64,000 nt of DNA from Ctena decussata (GCA_963989385.1 OZ022512.1:30525899-30589898); one strand, 5' to 3'. Counted from the stretch's first letter, positions 10,608 to 21,478 are shown. Numbers and translations are program-made. The notes: a model not told the origin generated them from the letters alone.

Positions 10608-10816
10608 CCTGGTTAATTGTGTATATACAAGGGCAGTTACGAAATAAAAAGAGCTGTTACGAAACGAAAAAGAGTCATAGTTACCAAACGACCTGATGAC
10701 CAGGTCAGTTGGTAACTATGACATTTTTTCGTTTCGTAACAGCTGACCAGGTCGTTTGGTAACTATGACTCTTTTTCGTCTCGTTAAGTCCTTGAAAACA
10801 TAGTTAACTATGCAGG
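10608..10816. mobile_element. Palindromic element CCTGGTTAA...GTTACGAAACG, copy 1
   Basis: Inverted arms built from GCTGTTACGAAACGAAAAAG and AGTCATAGTTACCAAACGAC with their complements. The arm sequence recurs twice on the right side. Ends are CCTGGTTAATTGTG and AGTTAACTATGCAGG. Two relatives lie at 11203-11383 and 11794-11947. Confidence 0.75.
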
Positions 10817-10907
10817 TGTGCAGTGCTAGTTAGGCCCTGTGCCAGAATGTACAATAAGAACCGACGTTAGACGTAGCAGTGCTAGCCCTAGCCATGCCAG
10901 ACGGTAT

Positions 10908-11047
10908 CCCAGCAGGCACACAAGGTTGAATCAACCTTGAATCAACCTTGATTCCACGTCGTTACACAAGGTTGAATCAACTAATCAACCTTGATTCAAT
11001 GTCGTGACGTTGAATCAAGGTTGATTCAACCTTATATGCCCAGCCCA
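10908..11047. mobile_element. CCCAGCAGGCACA-type palindromic MITE, copy 1
   Basis: Starts CCCAGCAGGCACACAAGG. The interior is multiply repeated GGTTGAATCAACC and TTGATTC blocks in both orientations, and it ends near CCTTATATGCCCAG. No reading frame. Confidence 0.7.
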
Positions 11048-11202
11048 GTGGGCATACTGCATGCCACTGTTGCATGCACAGTAACATAAACAGCCACTGT
11101 TCGTAGGAAAATTGCAGTCCCTGTTACAGAGCATGGTACTATCTTATAGCACGATTTCCAGCGTTACCCTTGCACTTACCTAGGGATCGTGCTTTAAGCA
11201 CT

Positions 11203-11383
11203 CCTGGTTAATTATGTATACACAAGGGCTGTTACAAAACGAAAAAGAGCTGTTACGAAACGAAAAAGTCATAGTTACCAAACCACCTGGTCATCCGGTC
11301 GTTTGGTAACTATGACTCATTTTCGATTCGTCACAGTTCTTTTCCGCTTCGTAACAGCCCTAGTATATACATAGTTAACCAGG
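11203..11383. mobile_element. Palindromic element CCTGGTTAA..., copy 2
   Basis: The cleanest of the three copies: CCTGGTTAATTATGTATACA at the left and its near-complement ending TATACATAGTTAACCAGG at the right. The nested arms are GTTACGAAACG and AGTTACCAAACCACC/GGTCGTTTGGTAACT. Confidence 0.8.
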
Positions 11384-11460
11384 GGTGTGTGACAGATAGA
11401 GCAAGGTGAATCTTAAAAAGCACGATTCCCAGCGTAACTTTTGCACTTGGGATCTTGCTA

Positions 11461-11568
11461 CCCATCGGGCACATAACGTCAAAATGACGTTATACTGACG
11501 TCGATGCGACGTCTTTACGTCGCATCGACGTCAGTATGAAGTCATTTCAACGCCTTGTGCCTGCTGGG
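11461..11568. mobile_element. CCCAGCAGGCACA-type palindromic MITE, GACGTC variant
   Basis: Ends CCCATCGGGCACA and TTGTGCCTGCTGGG match the family ends, but the core is GACGTC-based instead of GTTGAATC-based. A 19-bp perfect stem, ACTGACGTCGATGCGACGT, pairs across a CTTT loop. Confidence 0.75.
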
Positions 11569-11793
11569 TATGACTTGAATCTAATGGTGTTTTCACACAA
11601 TGACACGTGTTGCATGGCACATGTGGCAGGCAACATGTTTCACTGTGTAAACGACCCAGAACCATGTCGCATGACACATATCTGTTGCATGCCTCAATTA
11701 TCAATAACAAACCTACAGTAACGGGTGCAGAAAAAAATGTTGCACGACATGTCACAGTGAAAGCCGATATTACATGTAAACCCCACTGCGTTA

Positions 11794-11947
11794 CCTTAAC
11801 TATGTATATACACAGGCTGTTATAAAACGAAAATGAGCTGTTACGAAACGAAATATAGTCATAGTTACCAAACGACCTGACGAGCAGGGCGTTTGGTAGC
11901 TATGACTTTTTTTCGTTTCGTAACATCTTGAAAACATAGTTAGCAAG
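11794..11947. mobile_element. Palindromic element CCTGGTTAA..., copy 3
   Basis: Same arms (GAGCTGTTACGAAACGAAA, AGTCATAGTTACCAAACGAC) in inverted pairs. The ends are more eroded than in copies 1 and 2. Confidence 0.7.
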
Positions 11948-12231
11948 GTGTGAAGGATGCAAGGAAAAACTTACTCTAAGCCAACTAAACTGAATTTTAA
12001 CTAAACTCTAGCATTCCAATTCGATTACAGGTATAACCAACCTTTAAAAGTTTACCCTCACAAGAAATTTGTCTTTTTGCACCTACACTTAAATATGATC
12101 CAATTATATCCCACGTGTTGTTATTAAAAGTATTTGAACCAACGTGTCAGATTTGAATATTTTGGTGGCACGGTACAATAATTTATGCGTCCATTTAACG
12201 TTTCTTTTGTTAAAGATTTTTTTCCTTCTTA

Positions 12232-13094
12232 AGGGACGAGTCATTTATTATCAGGTGGGGGGGCCGGGTACATTTTCATATGGTTCACCAAAATTTTTCC
12301 GACCCCCCCAGTCTCACCAGAATTATTTTTCCGACCCCCCCCAGATAGGTGACAAAAATTTTTATGACCCCCCCTATCCCCAGTGCCAGCTACCCTTCAC
12401 ACAAATACCATATTACCTATTTTATGTCAGACTGACCTCAATCAAAACCTAGCTGTATGAAACACAAAGAACATTTCTTATTCTAACAGGTTAATTACAT
12501 GTAATCATGGTCTGTTTAAACTTTGTCTGCATTTCTTGCATTTTTACTTCTGCTAATGGCCGTCCGGAAATCTTTTTGTTGAATGCTTAATAATTATAAC
12601 TGTAAATAATATTAATTGGGCCTCTGGGTGGTGGGGGTCTGGGGGCTGTGTTTTTGCTGATGAAAAGGCACATGGAGAGCTGATATCACAAATGCAGGCA
12701 ATAAATTTGAGCACAAAATCATCTACTCGACATATTTTTATAGACACTTTCATACTGTTCTATCAAAACAATGAATTTTTTTTATTTTTTATTTTTTTTG
12801 AGTCATTTCCATAAAGACTTTGAAGTTTTAAGTTGTGAGTTTGAAAGAAAAGAGTATGAAATTTTATGAGAAATGGGGGGTCTGGGGGACGAAGCCCCCC
12901 AGAAGCTGAGACATTTTTAAAAATAAGGACTGATGGAAGAATTCTGACCCCCCCAATATGCCTAATAAAATATATGACCCCCCCTGCTCCAAGGCTTTTT
13001 TATTTCCGACCCCCCCAGTACATCACCAAAAAAAATTCCGACCCCCCCCTAAATGTACCCGGCCCCCCCAGCTGACAATAAATGACTCGTCCCT
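12232..13094. mobile_element. 863-bp element with AGGGACGAGTCATTTATT ends
   Basis: Terminal inverted repeats of ~45 bp: AGGGACGAGTCATTTATTAT, CAG, then a G-run and GGCCGGGTACATTT on the left; the complement on the right. Subterminal zones repeat CCGACCCCCCC in the same inverted arrangement. The interior is AT-rich and non-coding. Incomplete relatives are at 43038-43215 and 51250-51904. Confidence 0.85.
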
Positions 13095-13467
13095 AACACA
13101 TGACTTAGTCTTCTAAGTCAGACAGAGAGAAATAGTACACCCTTCCTTATTTAGTTATCTTTTAAAATTGCAACATTTCCCTCACTATTTGGACAGTCTG
13201 AGCAAGTAGTGAAATTTCGTGTCAGGTCATCCACTCAGATCAAGAGCAGCGTTAAATGGGTCTGCACTTTTTGCAAACAGTTTAATTAAATAATTTTTAG
13301 AGACAATATTGTCAGACTTAGTAACAATATTGTCAAACTTAGTGAAGAGGGGTACACACAATGTGGGGCAACAGTTTTCCACAGTTAACAGATAAATTCA
13401 CCTTGGAGATAATCTTTGTAAATGATATTTTTTTTATATTTTTTTTAATATTAAAGCTAAAGTAATC

Positions 13468-13573
13468 CCCACTGGGTACAAAAAGTTGAATCAACATTGA
13501 ATCCACGTTGATTCAACGTTGTGGCGTTGAATCAATGTTTATTCAATGTTGATTTAAGGTTGTGTGCCTGCTG
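13468..13573. mobile_element. CCCAGCAGGCACA-type palindromic MITE, copy 3
   Basis: Left CCCACTGGGTACAAAAAG, right GGTTGTGTGCCTGCTGGG. The core is GTTGAATCAAC/GTTGATTCAAC blocks around ACGTTGTGGCGTTG. Confidence 0.75.
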
Positions 13574-13616
13574 GGTCTATACTGGCCTAAAATGATTTAG
13601 ACGGTATCCATCTGAC

Positions 13617-13742
13617 ACAGGGCGTTTAATCAACATTGAATCCATGTTATGACACGTTGAATCAACATTGAATCAATGTTAATTCAACGTCGCGACGTTG
13701 AATAAATTTTGATTTCAATGCTGATTCAACTTTGTGTGCCAG
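13617..13742. mobile_element. CCCAGCAGGCACA-type palindromic MITE, degraded copy
   Basis: Same core vocabulary (AATCAACATTGAATC, CAACGTCGCGACGTTGAAT, TTGTGTGCC), but both ends are worn. Confidence 0.55.
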
Positions 13743-13743
13743 G

Positions 13744-13835
13744 AGCCCCGGGTTAAATGGGTTAAGCGCTGACCTGCTGGTCTAGCGGTCCCGAGTTCGA
13801 TTCCCGGAGGCGGAAATCTTTTCATACCGTTGTGT
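13744..13835 (+). mobile_element. tRNA-like SINE head, truncated
   Basis: GGGTTAAGCGCTGACCTGCT, GGTCTAGCGGTCCC, then the B-box GAGTTCGATTCCCGG and GGAAATCTTTTCA. These match the first ~90 bp of SINE type 1; the body is absent. Confidence 0.6.
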
Positions 13836-14928
13836 GCTCACTGGGTACCTTATGCCGAGTGTCAACAGAGAAGACTCAGATCAGTGCAGTCTTGTTACAC
13901 ATATAATCTATATATCCTGGGAAATTTTAACGTATCCACAGGCTGATCTGAGCCGTTACTGTAGGCACATTGGTTAAAGTCTCCACAGTCCTACAAGTGA
14001 TAAAAATCGTCAAACTACAACTCATTCTGAAACCTGTACAGCCTTCAAAATTAATGAAAATATTTCGGTTGACGTGCTCTAGCAAAAAAGAAGGAACAAG
14101 GTATTTTGAAAAAATGATAAGTCTCTCCATGAAAATACGGGTTTCGTCTCTGGTTCCCCGTTAAGCACTGAAATAACGCAACCGCGGCACAATCAGTGGG
14201 ATCCTTGCTTAACATTTTTGTACATTGTATTTTTATCAACTGTTAAATGCCTGTACCTTGTTTTTTATCTCCTGTACCTTGTGTTTTTACCATAAAATAA
14301 AGCTTGTAAAATCGAAAGTAGGTCATTTTAGTTGGCAACTAAAATGACCTAGTTTTTTTTCAAATCTATTTTATGGTAAACTCAAGGACGTTTTGATTTT
14401 TCAAAGCCTTCCAATCACGATAATAATCAAAAGGCGAAACTGTAGTGAGAAGTTTGCAGCGATACCTCACGATAAAATAGTTCATGCTGATAGAGCTATG
14501 GGGCCTTTAAGATCCCCTAACGCGACGCAAAGAAAATAAAAATGAACTAGAAAAGACAAAAGTTTAAAAGAAGAAAAGTATACCTACGGTGCGGTAAACA
14601 ATTTTAATTATTGGGACACGTAATCAGTTTTATAATTACTCTAATTATCTAATCATCTTAATTATACTAAAACATAAACACCTGGCAGAGAAATAATAAG
14701 GGACAATTTTATCCGACTTTTCCGATTGCGGAGAAGTCTGCGGGGGAGGCGAGTGGGAGCGGGGGATCCCTTTTAAGAGATGTCAGTTTGCCATTTTAAA
14801 ATATCAATTACATATTTTTATCTAACTTAATCTAAAAAAATCAGTCATAAGACCTCAAGTTTCAATACGCCTCAAGTATTTGCGTACAGAAAACAAAGCA
14901 CTTGCAAATGATTCGCTCAGACTATTTA
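13836..14928. other. Intergenic DNA with one hairpin
   Basis: No gene. 14287-14382 is a palindromic unit. Its inner stem, TAGGTCATTTTAGTTG at 14319-14334, pairs with 14336-14351 across one base, and ACCATAAAATA/TATTTTATGGT closes the outer part. The rest is unremarkable AT-rich sequence. Confidence 0.5.
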
Positions 14929-16257
14929 CCCACTGGGCACACAACCCCCAATCAACCTTGATTCAACGACGTTGAATCATTCTTCGTTGAATCGAAGTTG
15001 ATTCAAGGCTAACTAGAAATGTTTTTCAGAGAAAAACTGATGTCCCCCCACCAGCCCATTTTCCATCCCCTCTAATGAATAAAAAGCCTGTACAAATAAA
15101 ATATTTATGCAAGTTTGGAGAAAATCCTACATGGAAAACTATGTCCTTGACAAATGGGTAAAGGTCACCAACCACTAAACATGTTCTAAACCTGTCACAA
15201 TGATATATTCATGCAAGTCTGATGAATATCCATCAACTGGTTTAAGATAGAACTCATTTTAAGAGAAAAAAATAAAGAATTTGTAGTTAGCTTTCGACCT
15301 TAAAATTGGGTCAAAGTCATCAAAACTAAGTAAACTCTTGAGATTGTCCCAAAGGTATATCTATAAAAGCAATGTGGACACCAAGCCAAAGGCTAGTGAG
15401 ATATTATCAGGTTTAGTGAAATTTTCACTTATCTAAGTCCTCTTGTGGCCTTGAAAATGAGGTCAAGGTAACCCAACTCAGCTCTTAAGCTAGTTCAAGT
15501 GATGTATCCATGCAAGTTTATTGAAATTCAATCCGCTGGTTCAGGAGATATTGTACAAACAAGAAATTGTAATCTAAGTCTTCCAGTGACCTTGAAAATA
15601 AGGTCAAGGTCACCAAACACTGATCAGCTCTTAAGCTTGTCCCAATGATGTATCCATGCAAGTTTGGTGAAATTCCATAAAATGGTTCAGGAGATACCGT
15701 GCATACATTAAATTGTCATCTAAGGCCTCCAGTGACCTTGAAAATAAGGTCAAGGTCACAAAAATCTAATCAGCTCTTAAACTTGTCCCAATGATGTATC
15801 CATGCAAGTTTGGTGAAATTCCATACACTTATTCAGGAGATACCGTGCATACAAGAAATTGTCATCTTAGTCCTCCAGTGACCTTGAAAATAAAGTAAAG
15901 GTCACCAAAATCTAATCAGCTCTTAAACTTGTCCCAATGATATATCCATGCAAGTTTGGTGACATTCCATTTATTAGTTCAGGAGATATCGTGCATACAA
16001 GAAATTGTCAACCTAAGTCCTCCAGGGACCTTGAAAATGAGGTCAAGATCACCAAAATCTAATCAGCCCTTAAGCTTGTCCTAATGATATATCCATGCAA
16101 GTTTGGTGAAATTCCATCCATTGGTTTAAAAGATATCGTGCATACAAGAATCTGTCACGCCGACGCCGACGCCGACGCACCGGGATCCACACTGAAAACA
16201 ATATGTCCCCCTCACCTTTGGTGGGGGGACATAATTCAAGGTTGTGTGCCTGCTGGG
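14929..16257. mobile_element. CCCAGCAGGCACA-type MITE split by a Helentron-like element
   Basis: Left part 14929-15011 (CCCACTGGGCACACAA, then GTTGAATC/GATTCAAC blocks) and right part 16234-16257 (TTCAAGGTTGTGTGCCTGCT, GGG) belong to one small palindromic MITE. The 1.2-kb element at 15012-16233 lies between them. ATTCAAGG occurs at both junctions. Confidence 0.75.
15012..16233 (+). mobile_element. Helentron/pearl-like element A, 146-bp core repeats
   Basis: The 5' end is ACTAGAAATG, then the hairpin GTTTTTCAGAGAAAAAC, then TGATGTCCCCCCACC. The 3' end has GACGCCGACGCCGACGC, a GGTGGGGGG inverted partner and the terminus ACATAA. Core units repeat at exactly 146 bp (GATGTATCCATGCAAGT-type anchors at 15501, 15647, 15793, 15939, 16085) and include GACCTTGAAAAT and AGGTCAAGGTCACC. 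No transposase, so non-autonomous. The architecture fits bivalve pearl-like or Helentron-derived elements. Confidence 0.75.
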
Positions 16258-16554
16258 TATTTGCTTGCACCGGTCGATTTGTTGAAAGGTTGATTTATGC
16301 ACAGCCAGCCTTTGCTCTGCTATAATCCAAATTTAAATTAGAAAGACGAACTGGCACTAAAAAGTTCCGGTTGTTGATGTTGTGTTATTGCTTTACGTTC
16401 ACGGTAAAAAGCTATGGTCATGTACGGACGGTCAGTTAACCTAACCACACTATTCCTTGGCATGCGTAGATAAGACGTCCGAAGCGGTTAACCAGTAATA
16501 AGTGCACATAGTTTCGCCAGTAACTAACAATTGCCCTTCTTGAATCAGTGGAAG

Positions 16555-16650
16555 AGGAAACGAAAGAAAGTCGCCGGACCGGGTATCGAATACGAGATCT
16601 CTTGCTCTTGAATCAGTCGCGCTACTGACTGCGCTACGCGGCCGGCTCTC
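16555..16650 (-). mobile_element. tRNA-like SINE head (minus)
   Basis: The minus strand reads GCCGCGTAGCGCAGTCAGTA, then GTATTCGATACCCGG. A-box and B-box are both recognisable, and an A-rich CTTTCTTTCG body follows. The anticodon arm is poor, so it is not called a tRNA gene. Confidence 0.5.
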
Positions 16651-16914
16651 CGGTTGATTTGTTTAGGTGCACTATGAAACAGATAATCAGTCGTCGAAAA
16701 TCAGATACTTTTTTTCGGAAAGTTTTTGTTAAAGCATCAAATGAAAGCAGCAAACTGCCTACGTGCAAATGGCGAATATCACGGCCAAGAGGTATGGGAA
16801 CTTAGGTTATTAGACACTGGCCCAGATTTTTTCTGGTTCTCGACCAACAAAACCTGATAACTATTACTGGACGTTTAAATAGTGCAGAATAGCAGACAGG
16901 GGCGTAGCTAAAGG

Positions 16915-18430
16915 CTAATACTATCTATCTATTTATCTTCCTTTACGTCTTAACCCCCGAGGGGGACGTCAGACGGGTTCCGGCGAACCAAGTGCTGAAG
17001 GGGGTTAGCTGAAACAAAAGTATAGGAAAGTGTGTGAGATGAGTTTGTACAGTGCGATAAAGAGTGTTAGTATAGTTAAAAGATAAAAACAGAAATTGGT
17101 GTTTAGGGAGAGACATGGATCACCTGGCACACAGCACCACTGAACTGCGCCAAGGTGGGAAGGACCGGTATGAAGGGTGGGAGGGCATTCCAATGGATGA
17201 TAGTCCTAGGGAAAAATGTGAACCTGTAGTAGTCTTTATAAGTGGGGATTTGCCGATATGAAAGTGGATGGGTATGTCTTGTTTGTCTAGTGTTATGAAC
17301 AAGGTACTCAGATGCAGGAATGGCAACAAGGTCATATGTGACCTTGTACATCATTATAAGACGACAATCTATACGTCGTTGGTCTAGGGGGCGCCAATTT
17401 AGGTCCTTCAACATAGCAGTAACGCTGGATGTGTAATTATAATCTCTTGTCGCCCACCTGGCAACCCGTCTTTGGACTGCATCCACTTTATGTATATCAG
17501 TGGCAGTGTGGTGGGCCATACTGTTGAAGCGTACTCCAACTGGGGCCTTACTAATGTTTTATAAGCTACTGATTTCAGGTCCTTATTATGGACCCAAATG
17601 TTTCTTTTCAGAAATCCAAGAGTCTGGTTAGCGCTCTTGGTTACATTATCAATATGGGTACTCCAAGTTCGGTCATCCGAGATGGTGACCCCTAGATATT
17701 TTGCAGATGAAACACTATCCAGCTCAGTATCATGTAAAAAGTACTTAGTCTGAATGGGGTTTTTAAGACGAGTGACGTGAAGGACCTGACATTTAGAGGG
17801 GTTAAAGTTCATATCCCACATCTTTTCCCATTGTTCTAGGCTGAGTAGGTCCTTTTGGAGGACCTTGCCTTCGGATGGTGAGCTAAGAGCAAGGTACATT
17901 GCAGTATCATCTGCAAAGAGCCTTACTCTTGATTTGACCTGCTCAGGTAGGTCATTGATGTATGCAAGGAAGAGAATTGGTCCGAGAACGGAGCCCTGCG
18001 GGACGCCAGAGGAGACTGGGATAAGGTTTGAATTTAGTCCGTTAATTACCACAGCCTGCTTTCTATTGTCTAAAAAGTCCTTAATCCATTGTAAAGCGAT
18101 TCCTCTGATACCATAGTGATGCAATTTTTGAAGAAGTTTTTCATGGGCAACTATGTCAAAAGCTTTTAAATTACTAAAATCTAATAAAATCAAATCATTC
18201 TGTTTGCCCATCTGCATAGTTTTAGACAATTCATCAATCAGCACGATAAGCTGCTTCTCGCAGGATCTCTTTTCTCGGAACCCATGCTGTAGTTCATAAA
18301 GAAAGTTCAGTTCAGTAAAGTGTTTAGATAGGCTAGATGCAACAATGTGCTCTAGTACCTTACAGAGGACACAGGTCAAAGATATGGGCCTATAGTTAGC
18401 AGGGTCGGCTTTGTCCCCTTTGTTTCCGAT
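16915..18430 (-). pseudogene. 5'-truncated CR1/Jockey-like LINE, reverse transcriptase
   Basis: The minus-strand frame 17408-18430 encodes most of a reverse transcriptase: GDKADPANYRPISLT (RT1-2), LQHGFREKRSCEKQL, GVPQGSVLGPILFLAYINDL and the catalytic FADD box (FADDTAMY). The first catalytic motif reads LLDFSNLKAFD, with a small insertion relative to the usual DFSKAFD. A frame change near 17410-17520 moves the C-terminal part (RRVARWATRDYNYTSSV, LNWRPLDQRRIDCRL) into the 17103-17519 frame. The 3' UTR ends near 16915 in GATA repeats. Endonuclease and ORF1 are absent. Dead copy. Confidence 0.85.
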
Positions 18431-18686
18431 AGTCTGGTGGCCATAGGGGCAGTGGGGGTTAGAAGCCTGCTGTATCATGGGCACAGCATATAAAGACAGA
18501 GCCCACTCCTCTCCTTTCCCTGCCTTGTCCATCCCTGATGCGAAACGGGTATCCATTTACTGATGGGTCGACAGAGAGAGTTTTCCAGTTGCTGGAAAGC
18601 TCTAGGCTCGAGTTTGAACTCACAACCTTCTGACGACCTTCTGCACCACAATCAAATCGCTCTAACCACTTGACCACGGTCCCATT
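18431..18686 (-). mobile_element. tRNA-Leu/Ser-like SINE abutting the LINE
   Basis: The minus strand reads GGACCGTGGTCAAGTGGTTA, GAGCG (A-box) ... GTGAGTTCAAACTCGAGCC (B-box), followed by ~150 bp of body. It runs straight into the truncated LINE in the same orientation, with no visible poly-A or repeat between them. Confidence 0.6.
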
Positions 18687-18697
18687 CAAATTAAAAT

Positions 18698-18931
18698 GAG
18701 CCGCGACACGAGAAAACCAACAATGTGGTTGTGCGCCCAGCGCAGACTCAGATCAGCCTGGGCATCTGCCCAGTCTGATCAGACTCTTTGCTTAGCGCTT
18801 AAAGGGTAGCCAAGGGACTAAGCTACCTCTATGCGGACAGCGAAGACTCTGATCAGACTGGGCGGATGCCCAGGCTGATCTGAGTGCGCTGGGCGCACAA
18901 CCACATTGTTGGTTTTGTCACGTCGCGGCTC
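18698..18931. mobile_element. Compound palindrome, copy 3
   Basis: Intact ends GAGCCGCGACACGA and CACGTCGCGGCTC. Left-arm hairpin (AGATCAGCCTGGGC/GCCCAGTCTGATC), central GGTAGC...GCTACC hairpin and right-arm hairpin are all present. Confidence 0.9.
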
Positions 18932-19010
18932 ATCTTGTTAACTAACAACATCCATCAGTTTGAACAACTGGGCCCAGACATTTACTAGCATTAGTCTTTC
19001 ATTATAAGTA

Positions 19011-19215
19011 CCCTCGGTAGCTCAGAGGGTTAAGCACTGGCCTGCTCATCTTGCAGTCTTGGGTTTGGGTCTTACTGGAGGTAAAATTCCTACCAACCAT
19101 AAACGGGGTTTCATTGCACACAGACCTTCATACTCATTCTCCCGTTGTCTTGATATGACTGAAATACTGTTATAAATGATAATGATGTAAAATAGCCAGC
19201 CATCCATCCATCCTT
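19011..19215 (+). mobile_element. tRNA-headed SINE type 1 (plus)
   Basis: CCCTCGGTAGCTCAGAGGGTTA (A-box region), a degraded B-box (GGGTTTGGGTC), AAACGGGGTTTCATTGCACA, GATATGACTGAAATACTGTT and a (CCAT)n tail at 19196-19215. Confidence 0.75.
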
Positions 19216-20088
19216 CAAGCTTCTACCCTGTTAATGCTGCTCTGTACAACCATGCTTGGAATTATTATATGTTACAACAATAAATACTCATGTTGTATAG
19301 AATGGTCTGACGTTTCGTTCTTCAGCTCCCCTGAGCTTTTGTCATATCAAAACATCTGGCCAGCATCATCCATCATGTGTTTCCCATCATTGGTCAGCAA
19401 AAGACCTGGTATGATATGGTCCCCATATTTATGAATTTTGAAAATTAATCTTGAGAAAGCTAAACATGAAACCTCGACAAAAATTGCAAAGTCGATAAAA
19501 GCATCAGGATGCAATACTGATGATTGCTTTGAGCTCTACTCTTTCAGATAAATGTATGGCACAAGTTTCATAGCTCTAGCCTTAATAGTTCCATTGGAGT
19601 TAAACGCGAAAACTCAACAACAATATAGGCCAAGCCACAATATTGATGAAAACTTTGAGCTATACTCTTCCAGATGTATGCATGACCCAACTTTCATGGC
19701 TCTAGCCCTGGAGGCAGAGACTTCATAGACATACTAATCATGTTAGCCTTTACAGATTTTATGTTTTCCATTAAAATGTTCAAAGGACTTGGTTAGAATG
19801 GCACTTTATAATGGCAAGGAAAAAAATGGGATTCATTGTAAAACCATTGCAGATATTCTGACCGAGAGTTTACAGAAATATTTCTTGAGTGGTCTTCTAT
19901 CAGCCCTAGATTTTTTCTGCACACTGCTCATTTTGATTGGTTGCCATGGTCACCAAAAGGATGAAAACAGCAAAATATCTTTTAAAAGTTATCCTTTTTG
20001 GTGCAACGGCAATCAAAATGTGGAAATAGTTATCTAGTTTGTTTCAAATCAACAGACTGTCAGACTGAGGCTTTGTAGTTGTATATTT
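19216..20088. other. Intergenic DNA with a two-unit direct repeat
   Basis: 19440-19730 holds two diverged ~155-bp direct units (TTTGAGCTCTACTCTTTCAG / TTTGAGCTATACTCTTCCAG, both followed by TTTCAT(A/G)GCTCTAGCC). This is probably a fragment of a tandem-core element. No gene supported. Confidence 0.5.
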
Positions 20089-20324
20089 GAGCAGCAGCAC
20101 GAGAACACCAACAAGTGCGTTGTGGGCCCAGCACAGACTCAGATCAACTTGGCCATCTGCCAAGTCCGCTCAGACACTTTGCTTAGCACTTAAAGGGTAG
20201 CTAAGGGTCTAAGCTACTTCCATGCGGACAGCTAGGACTCTGACCAGACTGGGCGAATGCCCAGACTGATCTGAGTCTGGGCTGGGCGCACAACCACTTT
20301 GTTGGTTTTCTCATGTCGCTGCTC
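20089..20324. mobile_element. Compound palindrome, copy 4
   Basis: Ends mutated but still complementary (GAGCAGCAGCACGAGA / TCATGTCGCTGCTC). Target duplication ATTT on both sides (20085-20088 and 20325-20328). All three inner hairpins are present. Confidence 0.85.
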
Positions 20325-21073
20325 ATTTGTATTAGCCTGTACAAATGTGACAGCAATTTTGAGCCTGTAAAATTGAACTAGAGAAATGGTAAGCTTTGTG
20401 GCTCTCGGACTTCATGTAACTCAACTTAACTCATGTAACAGGCTATACTTGTGGGAAGCCTAACAAGGTTACCGTTTGGAATATCTTGATAAAACTTTAT
20501 AGCAATGTAGAGGAGGTTGAGTCAGTACGTGTAGTAAAAGAATGGTTGCCCCTGTTGCTTACTTTCAGACATAATCCCTTCATTAAATTTTAATTCTTTG
20601 GAATATCTTGATGAAACTTCATAGCAATGTTGATAAGCTTGAGACTGTGGGTTGAGTATAGGAATAGCAGCTTCCCCTTTCTTGATTTTCGAGCTACACA
20701 CCTTTGATGAGTATTTACACACTATTCTTGTGCACACATTAGTCCTGTGGGTGGCTGATTGTCAGGGTTTTAGATTTTCCCGAGGTACTGACTTTAGATG
20801 AACTTCTCACTCAGAAATGGGCGTATGTTGCTCCGTTTGCGGTGCTCTTGTTGAAGGTAAGCAAACAGGACTATGAAACTAAAGTTACAGCACTTTTATT
20901 CAAGCCACACATTTGTTATACATATTCTGTTCTGAACCACGTGTAATAAAGAGCTAGAAATTTTAAAGCAAGAAAAACAATTTATTTATACAGAATAACA
21001 TTTTTGAAGTTGGGTTATATGAAATTATTTATTTAAATAAAGACTGAATCTCCCATATCTTCAAAATACAAAT
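20325..21073. other. Intergenic DNA with a short direct repeat
   Basis: GGAATATCTTGAT(A/G)AAACTT is repeated at ~20478 and ~20600, with related flanks. This may be a two-unit relic of a tandem core. Nothing else recognised. Confidence 0.4.
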
Positions 21074-21309
21074 GAGCCGCGACACGACAAAACCAACAAT
21101 GTGGTTGTGCGCCCAGCGCAGGCTCAGATCAGCCTGGGCAACCGCCCAGTCTGATCAGAGTCTTCGCTGTCCGCATGAAGGTAGCTTAGGCCCTTAGCTA
21201 CCATACGAGCACTTAACAAAGAGTCTGATCATACTGGGCGAATCTCCAGGCTGATCTGAGTCTGCACTGGGCGCATAACCGCATTGTTGGTTTTCTCGTG
21301 TCGCGGCTC
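21074..21309. mobile_element. Compound palindrome, copy 5
   Basis: Perfect terminal GAGCCGCGACACGA / TCGTGTCGCGGCTC, flanked by AAAT at 21070-21073 and 21310-21313. Reads as a near-consensus member. Confidence 0.9.
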
Positions 21310-21478
21310 AAATAGTAGGGTCTCAAAGTCTGACTTTAAAACTCAGCCAAATTTTTGTAGTGTTAGTGACAGTTCTTGATGAAGATACCTGAGTGTATCA
21401 TACTCCTGGACATCTGTAATGATGCCAGCTATGAAGCATCAACATATAGAAGTACTTTAGATATTTGAATCAAAATGT

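Noticed and set aside
17865..18116. Plus-strand 83-codon frame
   Set aside because: Antisense shadow of the LINE reverse transcriptase.
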